The notes under the pieces were generated by a model. That model saw only the letters and a list, made by a program, of their open reading frames with translations. It had not been told where the DNA came from and ran no database searches. Below, in pieces: positions 34,333 to 42,629 of a stretch of 64,000 nt of DNA. Every line of letters starts with the position of its first letter. Positions within the stretch are counted from its first letter, which is position 1. The stretch covers positions 1-64,000 of the forward strand of contig CAZLCC010000011.1 of NCBI GenBank assembly GCA_964558365.1, in the 5' to 3' direction. Position numbers and translations under genes: made by a program. The DNA comes from CAZLCC01 sp964558365 (lineage in GTDB: Bacteria > Patescibacteriota > Saccharimonadia > Saccharimonadales > Saccharimonadaceae).

Positions 34333-35369
34333 TACACAATGCCACCGCCGACTACTGTTGTGTCGTCGTAGATAACAGCAGATTGGCCGGCAGTGATTGC
34401 ACGTTCTGGGTCTTTTAGCTCAGCAAATAGCTGCTTACCCTCTTTTCTTAGGGTTGCATTAATTAATTTTGCCCTGTGGCGCAAACGGACCTGGTATGAT
34501 CTTGTAAACTCTGGCTCGTTATTTATCCAGTGAATATTTGTTAGTTTTAGCTCTTTTCGCCACAACGTTTCATCATTTAAATCAGTGGTGACATACACTT
34601 CATTCTTTTTCATATTTTTTCCGACCACATAATATGGTAGACCGCCGCCAACATCTAAGCCATGACGCTGACCAATCGTGTAAAATATTGCTCCGTCGTG
34701 CACACCAAGTGTTTTGCCACTCGTTTTATCAATAATCTTCCCTGACTTTGCTTCAACATATTGCTGCAAAAAATCACGAATCCCTACCTTGCCAACAAAA
34801 CAAATTCCCTGGGAATCTTTTTTCTTTGCAGTAATAAGCCCTCGCTCTTCGGCCATTTTGCGTACTTCAGGTTTTTTAAATTCCCCAAGTGGAAAAAGTG
34901 TTTTTTCTAGCGCCTCGCCTGTTGCCCGGTAAAGAAAATAAGTTTGATCTTTATTTTCGTCTTTCGCCATCAGCAGTTCACCATTTTTTGTACTCGCATA
35001 GTGACCCGTCGCAATCATATCTGCACCGTCTTCTAGCGCAGCCTCAAGAAACAACTTAAACTTCACTTCTTGATTACACATAATATCAGGATTTGGCGTA
35101 CGTCCTGCTTTATATTCCTCAATCATATAATCTACCACTTTTTGTTTGTATTCCTTTTGAAAATCAAACACTTTAAACGGAATATCGAGCTGCACTGCAA
35201 CACGTTTTGCATCCGCCAAATCGTCTGCCCATGGACATTTCATTCCTGGTAAATCTTGCGTCCAGTTTTTCATATAAACACCAGTAACGTCGTAGCCTCG
35301 TTCTTTTAAAAGCGCAGCTGTTACGCTGCTGTCTACGCCCCCGCTCATGCCAACATACACCTTACTCAC
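34329..35369 (-). CDS. mnmA: tRNA-specific 2-thiouridylase
   Basis: Puts sulfur on the wobble uridine of tRNA-Lys, Glu and Gln. 346 aa. PP-loop YVGMSGGVDSSVTAALL (about 4-20), catalytic Cys in PNPDIMCNQEVKF and second Cys in SQGICFVGKVGI, and C-terminal beta domain with GQSAVIYDDTTVVGGG. GTG start at 35369 overlaps the ydcF stop by one base (TAGTG), with GGAGG about 10 nt upstream. The cysteine desulfurase two genes upstream is the natural sulfur donor. Confidence 0.97.
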   Translation of the reverse strand: MSKVYVGMSGGVDSSVTAALLKERGYDVTGVYMKNWTQDLPGMKCPWADDLADAKRVAVQLDIPFKVFDFQKEYKQKVVDYMIEEYKAGRTPNPDIMCNQEVKFKLFLEAALEDGADMIATGHYASTKNGELLMAKDENKDQTYFLYRATGEALEKTLFPLGEFKKPEVRKMAEERGLITAKKKDSQGICFVGKVGIRDFLQQYVEAKSGKIIDKTSGKTLGVHDGAIFYTIGQRHGLDVGGGLPYYVVGKNMKKNEVYVTTDLNDETLWRKELKLTNIHWINNEPEFTRSYQVRLRHRAKLINATLRKEGKQLFAELKDPERAITAGQSAVIYDDTTVVGGGIVY

Positions 35370-35989
35370 TAATGGCTTCCTCCAGAATAAAAAATGGCAA
35401 TCTTAACAAGCTCTCCGGCGCCCAACCACCAACCACTTGGCGTTGCCCACCAAAAATTTGACCACTGCTTATCTGTTGTAACTGGATGGTTTGTAACCTT
35501 CAGTTCGCTACCAGCTCGTTTTTGAAACTCCAAACTTGCGCGACGTTGATGATATGCAGAAGTCACTAAAATTACCTTTTGAATATTTTTCTGCTTCAGT
35601 AAGTTGCGCGTTTTTTCAGCATTTTCAGCAGTTGTCCGAGAATCTTCTTCAATGATAATCGAGCTTTCTGGAACACCGGCTTCAATTGCCTGACGCTGCA
35701 TCGCTAGAGCATTACTCGGCCCGGATTGATCTTGCGCCGCACCAGAGAAAATAATTAACGGAGCCCAGCCATTTTGATAGAGCTCAATTGCCCCAGCAGC
35801 GCGAGCTGGCGTGTCGCCGCCACTTACGGCAACAATTGCATCTGCCTTGTGACAATGCTCTTTTAGACTGCTGCCAGTTGGCTTTTTATCACAGCCAGCC
35901 AAATCATTCGGGCCAAGATATGCTGGCACTATAAAACCAATTGTCATAACAAAAACAAGTACAATAGCGCCAGTCCACTTCCACCACAT
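35369..35989 (-). CDS. YdcF/SanA-like DUF218 protein
   Basis: 206 aa. One N-terminal membrane helix (about 5-26), then an extracytoplasmic DUF218 domain: ADAIVAVSGGDTPARAAGAIELY, PLIIFSGAAQD, SSIIIEEDSRTTAENAE, VILVTSAYHQRRA. Related proteins (SanA, ElyC) affect envelope integrity and lipid-carrier metabolism; activity unknown. It sits between iscS and mnmA with one-base overlaps on both sides, which is unusual for a membrane protein in a tRNA-thiolation unit. Confidence 0.88.
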   Translation of the reverse strand: MWWKWTGAIVLVFVMTIGFIVPAYLGPNDLAGCDKKPTGSSLKEHCHKADAIVAVSGGDTPARAAGAIELYQNGWAPLIIFSGAAQDQSGPSNALAMQRQAIEAGVPESSIIIEEDSRTTAENAEKTRNLLKQKNIQKVILVTSAYHQRRASLEFQKRAGSELKVTNHPVTTDKQWSNFWWATPSGWWLGAGELVKIAIFYSGGSH

Positions 35990-37140
35990 TAGCGCTGCTC
36001 CTTTTTCACTGCTGCGATTATTACCTCGGCGCCTTTTAGAATTTGGTCTTCGGTTGTCTCTTTTCCAAGCGTTAACCGCAAGCTTCCATCTGCCGTTTTT
36101 GCATCCATTCCAATAGCTTCTAAAATATGCGAGCGCGTTCCGCTATTTGCAGCACAGGCTGAACCGGTTGCAACAAGCACGTTCTCTGCTTCAAGCAAAA
36201 AGAGAACTCTTTCTGCATCAACACCAGACCATGCAACGTGCAAAAAATTTGGTAAACGACGCTTTTTATGACCAGAAATAACAATATCGCTAAAAGCTTC
36301 CTCAAGCTTTTTCTGCAAAAGGTTACGCAATGTTTCGATTCTTTCAAACTCACTTTTTCTTTTGCTTGCCGCTATTTCAAGTGCCGTAGCAAAACCAACA
36401 GCGGCTGCAACATTTTCTGTTCCAGAGCGAAGGTTTCGTTCTTGACCACCACCAAAAATAAAAGGTTGTAGCGCAATGTTACTTGCTGCCCACAAAAGAC
36501 CGGCTTGTTTTGGGCCATATATTTTTGCAGCATTAAGCGTGAGTAAATCAACACCTAGTCGAGCAACGTTGATATTTAAAAATCCAGCGCCCTGTGATGC
36601 ATCGGTATGAAAATAAAGTGGCGTTTGATTATTTTTAGCTAGGCGATCTCCTCGTTCTGTTTTAATCACTTGTGCAATTTCTTTTAGTTGCTGCACATTA
36701 CCAAGCTCACTATCAGCTAGCACAATACTCACAAGCTTGGTTTTTGGTGTTATTGCGTCTTGCACTGAATGAGCAGTAATGATGCCTTTTTCATCTGGCT
36801 GAACAAGCGTATAAGAATATTGCTTTGCTGTTTCAAGCACAGCAGGATGCTCAATTTGCGAGCTTACGACATGATCTTCTTTTTGTAGCACACCGTGAAA
36901 TGCCATATTGATCGACTCTGTTGCTCCAGCGGTTAAAATAATTTCGCCAGGCTTAGCGCCAATATGTCTTGCTATCGCCGCTCTTGCCTGTTCTAAATCA
37001 TCTCTTACTTCTTTTGCAGGCAGATACGGACTCGACGGATTAAAAAACTTTTCTTTAAAATATGACTGCATAGCAGCAAACACCCGCTTATCAAGCGGGG
37101 TGGCTGCGGCATAATCAAAATATATCGTGTCTCTATCCAT
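35989..37140 (-). CDS. Cysteine desulfurase, NifS/IscS family
   Basis: PLP enzyme that takes sulfur from cysteine. 383 aa. IYFDYAAATPLDKRV at the N-terminus, ATESINMAF, DASQGAG (PLP-contacting Asp and Gln), PLP-Lys in LNAAKIYGPKQAG where the usual His before Lys is Ala, GGGQERNLRSGTENVA, and catalytic Cys in LVATGSACAANSG. Group II type loop. TATAAT lies 8 nt before the ATG with an overlapping second copy (TATAATATAAT), and no ribosome binding site. First gene of iscS-ydcF-mnmA. Confidence 0.93.
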   Translation of the reverse strand: MDRDTIYFDYAAATPLDKRVFAAMQSYFKEKFFNPSSPYLPAKEVRDDLEQARAAIARHIGAKPGEIILTAGATESINMAFHGVLQKEDHVVSSQIEHPAVLETAKQYSYTLVQPDEKGIITAHSVQDAITPKTKLVSIVLADSELGNVQQLKEIAQVIKTERGDRLAKNNQTPLYFHTDASQGAGFLNINVARLGVDLLTLNAAKIYGPKQAGLLWAASNIALQPFIFGGGQERNLRSGTENVAAAVGFATALEIAASKRKSEFERIETLRNLLQKKLEEAFSDIVISGHKKRRLPNFLHVAWSGVDAERVLFLLEAENVLVATGSACAANSGTRSHILEAIGMDAKTADGSLRLTLGKETTEDQILKGAEVIIAAVKKEQR

Positions 37141-37148
37141 AACAGGAA

Positions 37149-37159
37149 ATTATATTATA
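37149..37159 (-). promoter_or_regulatory. Double -10 of the cysteine desulfurase operon
   Basis: TATAATATAAT on minus; the proximal TATAAT ends 8 nt before the ATG. Confidence 0.45.
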
Positions 37160-37178
37160 CCATTTTCAATCTGTTTTT

Positions 37179-37928
37179 TCACATGCTAAAAAGTGCACTG
37201 GTGTTCTTTTCTGTTATTTCAGAAAGTTCTTCCAAGGTGATGTCACGAGATTTTGCAAGATGCTGCGCAACAAGCAGCGTAAAGGCTGGTTCGTTTTTTT
37301 TGCCACGATGCGGTGCTGGCGTTAAAAACGGTGCATCAGTTTCCAATATAATTTTTTCAAGCGGCATAGCGGCAAACATTTCTTGCTGCGCTTTATCTTT
37401 TGTAAAAGTGCTAATGCCGTTTATGCCAAAAAATAAATCTCTTTTTACGCCTTCTTCCATATCTTTCATTTTTCCAGTAAAGCTATGGAGAACACCCCTG
37501 GCGTTTTTAAAATTATTTAATACTGGCCAAAAATCATCGAAGGCTTCTCTGACATGAAAAATAAGTGGAAGATTATGCGAAATCGCTAAATCAATTTGCT
37601 GTTCGAGCACTTTTATTTGGTCACTTTTGGAACTATGCGTATAAAAATAATCTAGCCCGCACTCGCCAATAGCAATAACTTTTGGCTGCTCTATCAGCTC
37701 TTTAATGCCCCCGATGCCATATTGAGCTTCGTGTGGATGAACGCCTACGCTCGCCCAGGCGTTTTTATGATTAGCCGCAAAATTGATTGCTTCTTTTGAG
37801 CTTTTTTCATCGACACCAACACAGATAAATCGTTTTACACCTTTCTCTTCAGCACGATTTAAAACTTCTTGCACATCAAGCGGATAATCGTCTTGATGGA
37901 TATGACAATGCGTATCAGTAAAACGCAT
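37179..37928 (-). CDS. TatD family metal-dependent hydrolase
   Basis: 249-aa TIM-barrel metal hydrolase; TatD proteins are DNases/exonucleases in repair. Metal sites: FTDTHCHIHQDD, AIGECGLDYFY (Glu), LIFHVREA, GVLHSFTG, and LETDAPFLTP. The frame is open upstream inside metG, but the ATG at 37928 lies one base after the metG stop and follows AGGAAG. Read with metG, it forms the widespread metG-tatD pair. Confidence 0.94.
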   Translation of the reverse strand: MRFTDTHCHIHQDDYPLDVQEVLNRAEEKGVKRFICVGVDEKSSKEAINFAANHKNAWASVGVHPHEAQYGIGGIKELIEQPKVIAIGECGLDYFYTHSSKSDQIKVLEQQIDLAISHNLPLIFHVREAFDDFWPVLNNFKNARGVLHSFTGKMKDMEEGVKRDLFFGINGISTFTKDKAQQEMFAAMPLEKIILETDAPFLTPAPHRGKKNEPAFTLLVAQHLAKSRDITLEELSEITEKNTSALFSM

Positions 37929-37929
37929 C

Positions 37930-39408
37930 TTACTTCCTAGCTGGGGCTTCAGTGTGGTTATGGATTTTAGGGAACAAAACACTGCTTGGTGTTTTTACAA
38001 CGCCTGTTTCGAATGTATCTTTAATTGTTTGCGCTGTGTGCGGCAAAAATGGCGTAATGAGATCTGCAATTTGCAGCAAGTTACCAGCAGCATACGCTAG
38101 TATCTCACTTAAGTGCTCTTCTGCATCGGCATCTTTACCGCGCTGCGCCGCAACTTCCCATGGCTTTACACGCTCGATATAGCTATTTAAAGATCTCACT
38201 GTCGTCCAAACTTCATCGAATGCTTTATTAAAATGCAGCGCATTCATATGCTCATGATAAATTTGCGTATCGTGTTCTGGCTGCGGTAAGTCGCCAATCA
38301 CGCCATCTTGATAGCGAGTAACCATGCTCGCAACTCGCTGCACAAGATTTCCGAGTTCATTCCCGAGCTCGTTGTTATACGCATTTTCAAATTTTTCCCA
38401 GGTAAAATCACCATCATCAAGTGTTGGAATATGCCGAGAGAAAAAGTAGCGAAACGCATCGATGCCATATTCATTCACAATTTCTTCAGGACCAACAACA
38501 TTGCCAACTGACTTACTCATCTTTACGCCTCCGCTATCGATATGCCCGTGAACAAGTAATTTTTTCGGTAAAGGAAGTTCGAGTGCTAACAAAATTGCTG
38601 GCCAAATTGCCGCATGAAATCGCAAAATATCTTTACCGATTACTTGCACATCAGCCGGCCAGAAATCTTTCCAAAGTTCGGTGTCTGGATAGCCAAGCAC
38701 GGTAATATAATTTGGCAAGGCATCAACCCATACATACATAACCTGGCTTTCATCCCCAGGAACAGAAACGCCCCAACTTAAATGTTTTTTTGGTCGCGAA
38801 ATGCTAACGTCTCGTAATCCGCTATCAAGTAAGTTTAAAAATTCTTTCTTGCGAAATTCAGGATATATCTGAAATTTTCCGCTATCGAGCTGTTCGCGGA
38901 TTTTATCGCCAAAAGCGCTCATTTTAAAGTAATAGTTTTCTTCGCTTAGGCGCTCGTATGGCTTGTTGTGGTCTGGGCAGATGCCATTATTTTCGCCTGC
39001 TTCTTTATCAGTTACAAATGCTTCGCAGCCAGTACAATACCAACCTTCGTACTTGCCTTTATAAATATATGGCTTTAGTTTTTCCCAAATCATTTGCACG
39101 CGCTTCATATGGTTTGGATCACTGGTACGAATAAAGTCTGTTGCATCAATATTTAGTAATTTAATAAGTGATTGAAAGTTACCATACATTTCATCAACAT
39201 ATGCTTGCGGCGTTTTCTTCACTTCTTCAGCCTTTAGGGCGATCTTGTTACCATGCTCGTCTGTGCCAGTTTGAAAGCGAACTTCATTGCCATTTTGCCG
39301 TTGATAACGAGCCCAAATATCAGCAATTAAATAATCAAGTGCATTGCCAATATGCGGCTTTGCGTTTACATACGGAATAGCGGTCGTAATATATAATTTT
39401 TTACCCAT
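37930..39408 (-). CDS. metG: Methionyl-tRNA synthetase
   Basis: Class I synthetase, 492 aa, without the C-terminal tRNA-binding (EMAP) domain of longer forms. Signatures YVNAKPHIGNALDYL (HIGH-like), zinc knuckle CTGCEAF with ICPDH, VIGKDILRFH, and KMSKSVGN; helical anticodon domain after about residue 350. AAGGAAG precedes the ATG, and an extended -10 (TGATACACT) lies only 12 nt upstream, so the two signals overlap. Confidence 0.97.
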   Translation of the reverse strand: MGKKLYITTAIPYVNAKPHIGNALDYLIADIWARYQRQNGNEVRFQTGTDEHGNKIALKAEEVKKTPQAYVDEMYGNFQSLIKLLNIDATDFIRTSDPNHMKRVQMIWEKLKPYIYKGKYEGWYCTGCEAFVTDKEAGENNGICPDHNKPYERLSEENYYFKMSAFGDKIREQLDSGKFQIYPEFRKKEFLNLLDSGLRDVSISRPKKHLSWGVSVPGDESQVMYVWVDALPNYITVLGYPDTELWKDFWPADVQVIGKDILRFHAAIWPAILLALELPLPKKLLVHGHIDSGGVKMSKSVGNVVGPEEIVNEYGIDAFRYFFSRHIPTLDDGDFTWEKFENAYNNELGNELGNLVQRVASMVTRYQDGVIGDLPQPEHDTQIYHEHMNALHFNKAFDEVWTTVRSLNSYIERVKPWEVAAQRGKDADAEEHLSEILAYAAGNLLQIADLITPFLPHTAQTIKDTFETGVVKTPSSVLFPKIHNHTEAPARK

Positions 39409-39441
39409 AGTCTTCCTTTTAGTGTATCAGATTAAAACAGT

Positions 39442-40155
39442 TTAAGCAGGCATCATTGCCACAACTGCAAAACGACCAAACTCTTCTTCGTTCTTATTGC
39501 CTTTTAAAAACTGGCTAAACGAGTGATAGTCATCACTTTTTGTCGTATCTATTCGAGAGCTTTCAATGTTTTCTTTTAAAATGCCGGCTTCTTGAAACTG
39601 CTCTAGCGAAACTTCATGCAAACTCTTATGGTCAAAAGCATATAGCGGATAGTTTTCTTTCCCAGCGGCAGGACTCATCCATACTAAAATATCTTTTGGG
39701 TTTACATCAAATTTTTGCACCATATATTCAACACTTTGTTTGGCGCCAAATTGCTCTAAGTTATGTCTTCCTAAATGAGAGACCATTAAAACTTGTTTTT
39801 TGGGGTCATATAAAATAGTGCCTATGCAATCTGCAATGGGCAAAAAGAGCGCAATATTTTTTTGGCAAGTTACAAGTCCATCATGTGGATGATGATTATC
39901 AATATTGCCATTTTCAGATACAACCTTATCGATCACATCGTATCGAGCAAAACTATCTGAGTCGTACGTCATTCTCACAAGCGCCGTTTGGTCTGGAGTA
40001 ATGTTATTTTGCTTTAAAAAATGTTCTCTATTTTGGTGAATTTGCTGGTGTCTTTCTTTTGGCGCACCAGAAACTTTCATTGCACCATCTTTTTTTGAAG
40101 AAACAGCGGCAATAATTTTTCCTTTAAATATAGTTGGCTGATCAACTTTTATCAT
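39442..40155 (-). CDS. Laccase-domain (YfiH/PgeF-like) protein, divergent
   Basis: 237 aa. Multicopper-oxidase-like YfiH fold: LVTCQKNIALFLPIADCIGT then ILYDPKKQVLMVSHLGRHNL corresponds to the family's ADC...HAGWRG segment. The Cys and His are kept, but Trp-Arg-Gly is changed to Arg-His-Asn. The first active-site His of the QxHG motif seems absent (RMTYDSDSF). Family members act as purine nucleoside phosphorylases or peptidoglycan-editing factors. Activity here is doubtful. ATGA overlap with rsmA, so the two are coupled. Confidence 0.8.
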   Translation of the reverse strand: MIKVDQPTIFKGKIIAAVSSKKDGAMKVSGAPKERHQQIHQNREHFLKQNNITPDQTALVRMTYDSDSFARYDVIDKVVSENGNIDNHHPHDGLVTCQKNIALFLPIADCIGTILYDPKKQVLMVSHLGRHNLEQFGAKQSVEYMVQKFDVNPKDILVWMSPAAGKENYPLYAFDHKSLHEVSLEQFQEAGILKENIESSRIDTTKSDDYHSFSQFLKGNKNEEEFGRFAVVAMMPA

Positions 40156-40937
40156 GCTTTTATTATACGACTAATCTCTGCCCATTGTTCAAGGCTTAGT
40201 GCTTCGGCGCGGAGATCTGGGTTTATATCTGCCTGCCCCAATAGCTTTTCAGCATCCTCTTTACTAATATTCAATCCTGCGCTTAAGCTTGATCTTAGCT
40301 TTTTTCGTTTTGCTGAAAACCCAGCCTTAACAACTCTAAAAAAAGTCTTCTCATCAATATCTTTAAATAATACTTGCTCTCTCGTCTTTAAAATCACCAC
40401 CTGCGAATCAACTTTTGGCGGCGGTGTAAAGAATTCTGCCGGCACAACATCGCCCAAACTTACCTCGGCATAATACTGTGCGCTAACGCCTAAAATACTT
40501 AGGTTACCTGGCTTGGCCGCTAAACGCTCGGCGACTTCTTTTTGCACAAGCAAAGCTATCTTGCCAGGAGGATTAACAGCCGTGGTTAAAAGGTGAACTA
40601 TTTTTGCCGTAATGTAGTACGGTACGTTCGCCACAACTTTATAGCCTTTTGGAAGTTTCGAAAGATCGAAGTCTAAAATGTCTGATTGAACAATCGCTAC
40701 TTTTTTTGAATTAATAAAACTTTTCTGCAATTTACCTGCAAGTATTTGGTCAAATTCAACCGCAATTACCTTGTCTGCTTTTTGAGCTAAAGCACTCGTT
40801 AGCGTTCCAAGGCCAGGACCAATTTCAAGCACAGTGTCTTTATGAGAAACGTCTGCGCAATCTGTTATATGGTTTAGCACTTGCTCATCTTTGAGCCAAT
40901 GCTGCCCTAAATTTTTGTTCGGTTTTATGCTAGACAT
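40152..40937 (-). CDS. rsmA: 16S rRNA dimethyladenosine transferase
   Basis: Dimethylates the two adenosines near the 3' end of 16S rRNA (KsgA). 261 aa from the ATG at 40937: PNKNLGQHWLKDEQVL, SAM motif VLEIGPGLGTLTSAL, VIAVEFDQIL, and catalytic VVANVPYYITAKIV. The open frame runs into the upstream Rpf-like gene, but GGAG lies 5 nt before this ATG and the N-terminus matches the family. 13 nt after the Rpf-like gene, as in the rpfB-ksgA pairing of Actinobacteria. Confidence 0.97.
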   Translation of the reverse strand: MSSIKPNKNLGQHWLKDEQVLNHITDCADVSHKDTVLEIGPGLGTLTSALAQKADKVIAVEFDQILAGKLQKSFINSKKVAIVQSDILDFDLSKLPKGYKVVANVPYYITAKIVHLLTTAVNPPGKIALLVQKEVAERLAAKPGNLSILGVSAQYYAEVSLGDVVPAEFFTPPPKVDSQVVILKTREQVLFKDIDEKTFFRVVKAGFSAKRKKLRSSLSAGLNISKEDAEKLLGQADINPDLRAEALSLEQWAEISRIIKA

Positions 40938-40950
40938 CAAGACTCCGAAC

Positions 40951-42084
40951 TTAACGGAAAATGTCAGGGAGACTTGCGCCACAGCTTGGCCACGGCTGCC
41001 AACCGCGACGTTGATATGTCTCCCATGCTTTTTGGTCCTGCACCGATGGTGGCGCAGCTGCAGCATGAGGGTAGCCGCCATATCCGCCCCAAGTGCCTAT
41101 GTCAAATTGATATGCTCCATAATAGCCATTTCCTGTGTTTGATGTGTAGCTGCCTTCGCACGACCGTAGCTGCGCTAACGCTTCAGCAAATCCACCGTTG
41201 AAGCTTGCTTTTCCACCCACAATCACTATCTGTTTCTTTGGCTGTTTCGTTACGATACTTTTAATTTCTTTGCGTGATATTTCTTTACCATTGCGCATTT
41301 CAACTTCATACGTCACGGTCTTCTTGCCAGCTTCGCCAGGAGTCTTTACTTCTTTGTAGCCAACTTCTCTGTCCATATCTTGAACTTGCTCAATAGGAAA
41401 AGCAATTTCTTCTTCTTGCGTAACAGTTTGTTTGCCATTGCGCCAAATTTCAAGCTTCATTCCTTGTTTTACCGGAGTATTCGCAGGAAGTGACATACCA
41501 TCTTTCTTGCCAAGCTTAATATTCTTCTCTTTCAAAATGCCAGCTACTGTTTTTGCATGAGTGCGAGCAATTGATTGTTTACCATAAAAAACAAGAGTGA
41601 ATGGCGTTGCACGTTTTATCTCCATCTTTAGTCCGGCTCCGCCATCTGAAAGCATATCGTCCACTCGCTTCAACTCGGCTTTATCTTCGTCGTACAGGGT
41701 TATGTTAGCCTGTTTAGCAATCTGTTGTGGACTCTGATGAGATGTCATGACGCGAGTACGCTTAGAGCCGTCAATAATCATGACTGGTCTTGCGCGATAA
41801 ACATTCACCTTATAGTTGTCGGCAATTAATTCTGTGTCTCTAGCTGGCTCAACGTTATCAAGTTTATCGAGCTGCACATCTGCTTGCTCTAGTGCTTTGC
41901 CAATTGTTTTCTCTTTTGTAACAATAGTTTGTTCTTCGCCGTGGTCGTAAATAGTTAGAACTCTACCATCATTAGCACCTGCAACAAAAAAAGAGCTTGT
42001 TAAAATAGCGGCCATAACTACTATTCCGCCCAAAATACTTAACACTCGGGGATGAGCGCTATATTTTGCAATAAATCTTTCCAT
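40951..42084 (-). CDS. RpfB-like resuscitation-promoting factor transglycosylase
   Basis: 377 aa in the RpfB/YabE layout: N-terminal membrane helix or uncleaved signal (about 17-37), ubiquitin-like DUF348 repeats (VLTIYDHGEEQTIVTKEKTI; VNVYRARPVMIIDGSKRTRV; LVFYGKQSIARTHAKTVAG), a G5 domain (about 235-280, KTPGEAGKKTVTYEVEMRNG), and a C-terminal Rpf transglycosylase-like domain with LRSCEGSYTSNTGNGYYGAY, then QFDIGTWGGYGGYP and GWQPWPSCGASL. The Glu in SCEG is at the catalytic position. It should cleave or remodel peptidoglycan. The ATG at 42084 is preferred over 42120 because the protein then begins MERFIAKYS. Followed by rsmA. Confidence 0.92.
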   Translation of the reverse strand: MERFIAKYSAHPRVLSILGGIVVMAAILTSSFFVAGANDGRVLTIYDHGEEQTIVTKEKTIGKALEQADVQLDKLDNVEPARDTELIADNYKVNVYRARPVMIIDGSKRTRVMTSHQSPQQIAKQANITLYDEDKAELKRVDDMLSDGGAGLKMEIKRATPFTLVFYGKQSIARTHAKTVAGILKEKNIKLGKKDGMSLPANTPVKQGMKLEIWRNGKQTVTQEEEIAFPIEQVQDMDREVGYKEVKTPGEAGKKTVTYEVEMRNGKEISRKEIKSIVTKQPKKQIVIVGGKASFNGGFAEALAQLRSCEGSYTSNTGNGYYGAYQFDIGTWGGYGGYPHAAAAPPSVQDQKAWETYQRRGWQPWPSCGASLPDIFR

Positions 42085-42142
42085 GAATTCTAATATCAGT
42101 TTGCAGGTTACCCACCGCATACTGCATAAAAATAAGTATACT

Positions 42143-42619
42143 TTATTTCACCCCTAAGCGCAAGTGCGTCAGTGCTCTATCTACCAGAGGTGAACGACGT
42201 TCTGGCAAATCATCTTGGCTCCACCAATCGCGCTCAATAATTTCAAGTGCAGCACGCCCTTTCGGAGGATGAAGCGAGCAGTTTGCTATTTTTACTAACA
42301 ATAGTGGTGCTGGATGCCCAAGGTCAGGATCTTTGCACTCTTCGAGAGGTTTTAAATCACCTGGCGCAACTTTTATACCCGTTTCTTCACGCAGTTCTCT
42401 TGCGGCTGCTTCTTGATCAGACTCGCCTGATTTGCATCCACCACCTGGTAGCGTCCATTTTTGAAATCCCAGCCAACCTCGCAGCAAAACTACTCTGTTT
42501 TTTTCATCAAGTACCAACACCCTGACTCTCCGAGTAGGGTAAAGACGAAAATAAGCTAAAAATACAGGGTAGCCAATAGTAGCAATAAAGCGACCTAAAA
42601 AGATATAGAGGTTTCTCAT
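42143..42619 (-). CDS. NUDIX hydrolase
   Basis: 158 aa with a hydrophobic N-terminal segment (about 5-25) and a canonical NUDIX box GGGCKSGESDQEAAARELRE then ETGI (about 60-83). The hydrophobic segment may place it at the membrane. Substrate not predictable. It lies 10 nt after the helicase gene and 22 nt before the next possible start, so it probably shares a transcript with one or both. Confidence 0.88.
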   Translation of the reverse strand: MRNLYIFLGRFIATIGYPVFLAYFRLYPTRRVRVLVLDEKNRVVLLRGWLGFQKWTLPGGGCKSGESDQEAAARELREETGIKVAPGDLKPLEECKDPDLGHPAPLLLVKIANCSLHPPKGRAALEIIERDWWSQDDLPERRSPLVDRALTHLRLGVK

Positions 42620-42629
42620 AATTTTCTTA

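Noticed and set aside
40152..41081. Long rsmA start inside the Rpf-like gene
   Set aside because: The extra 48 residues are Arg/His-rich shadow sequence of the Rpf-like gene; ATG 40937 has a ribosome binding site and the family N-terminus.
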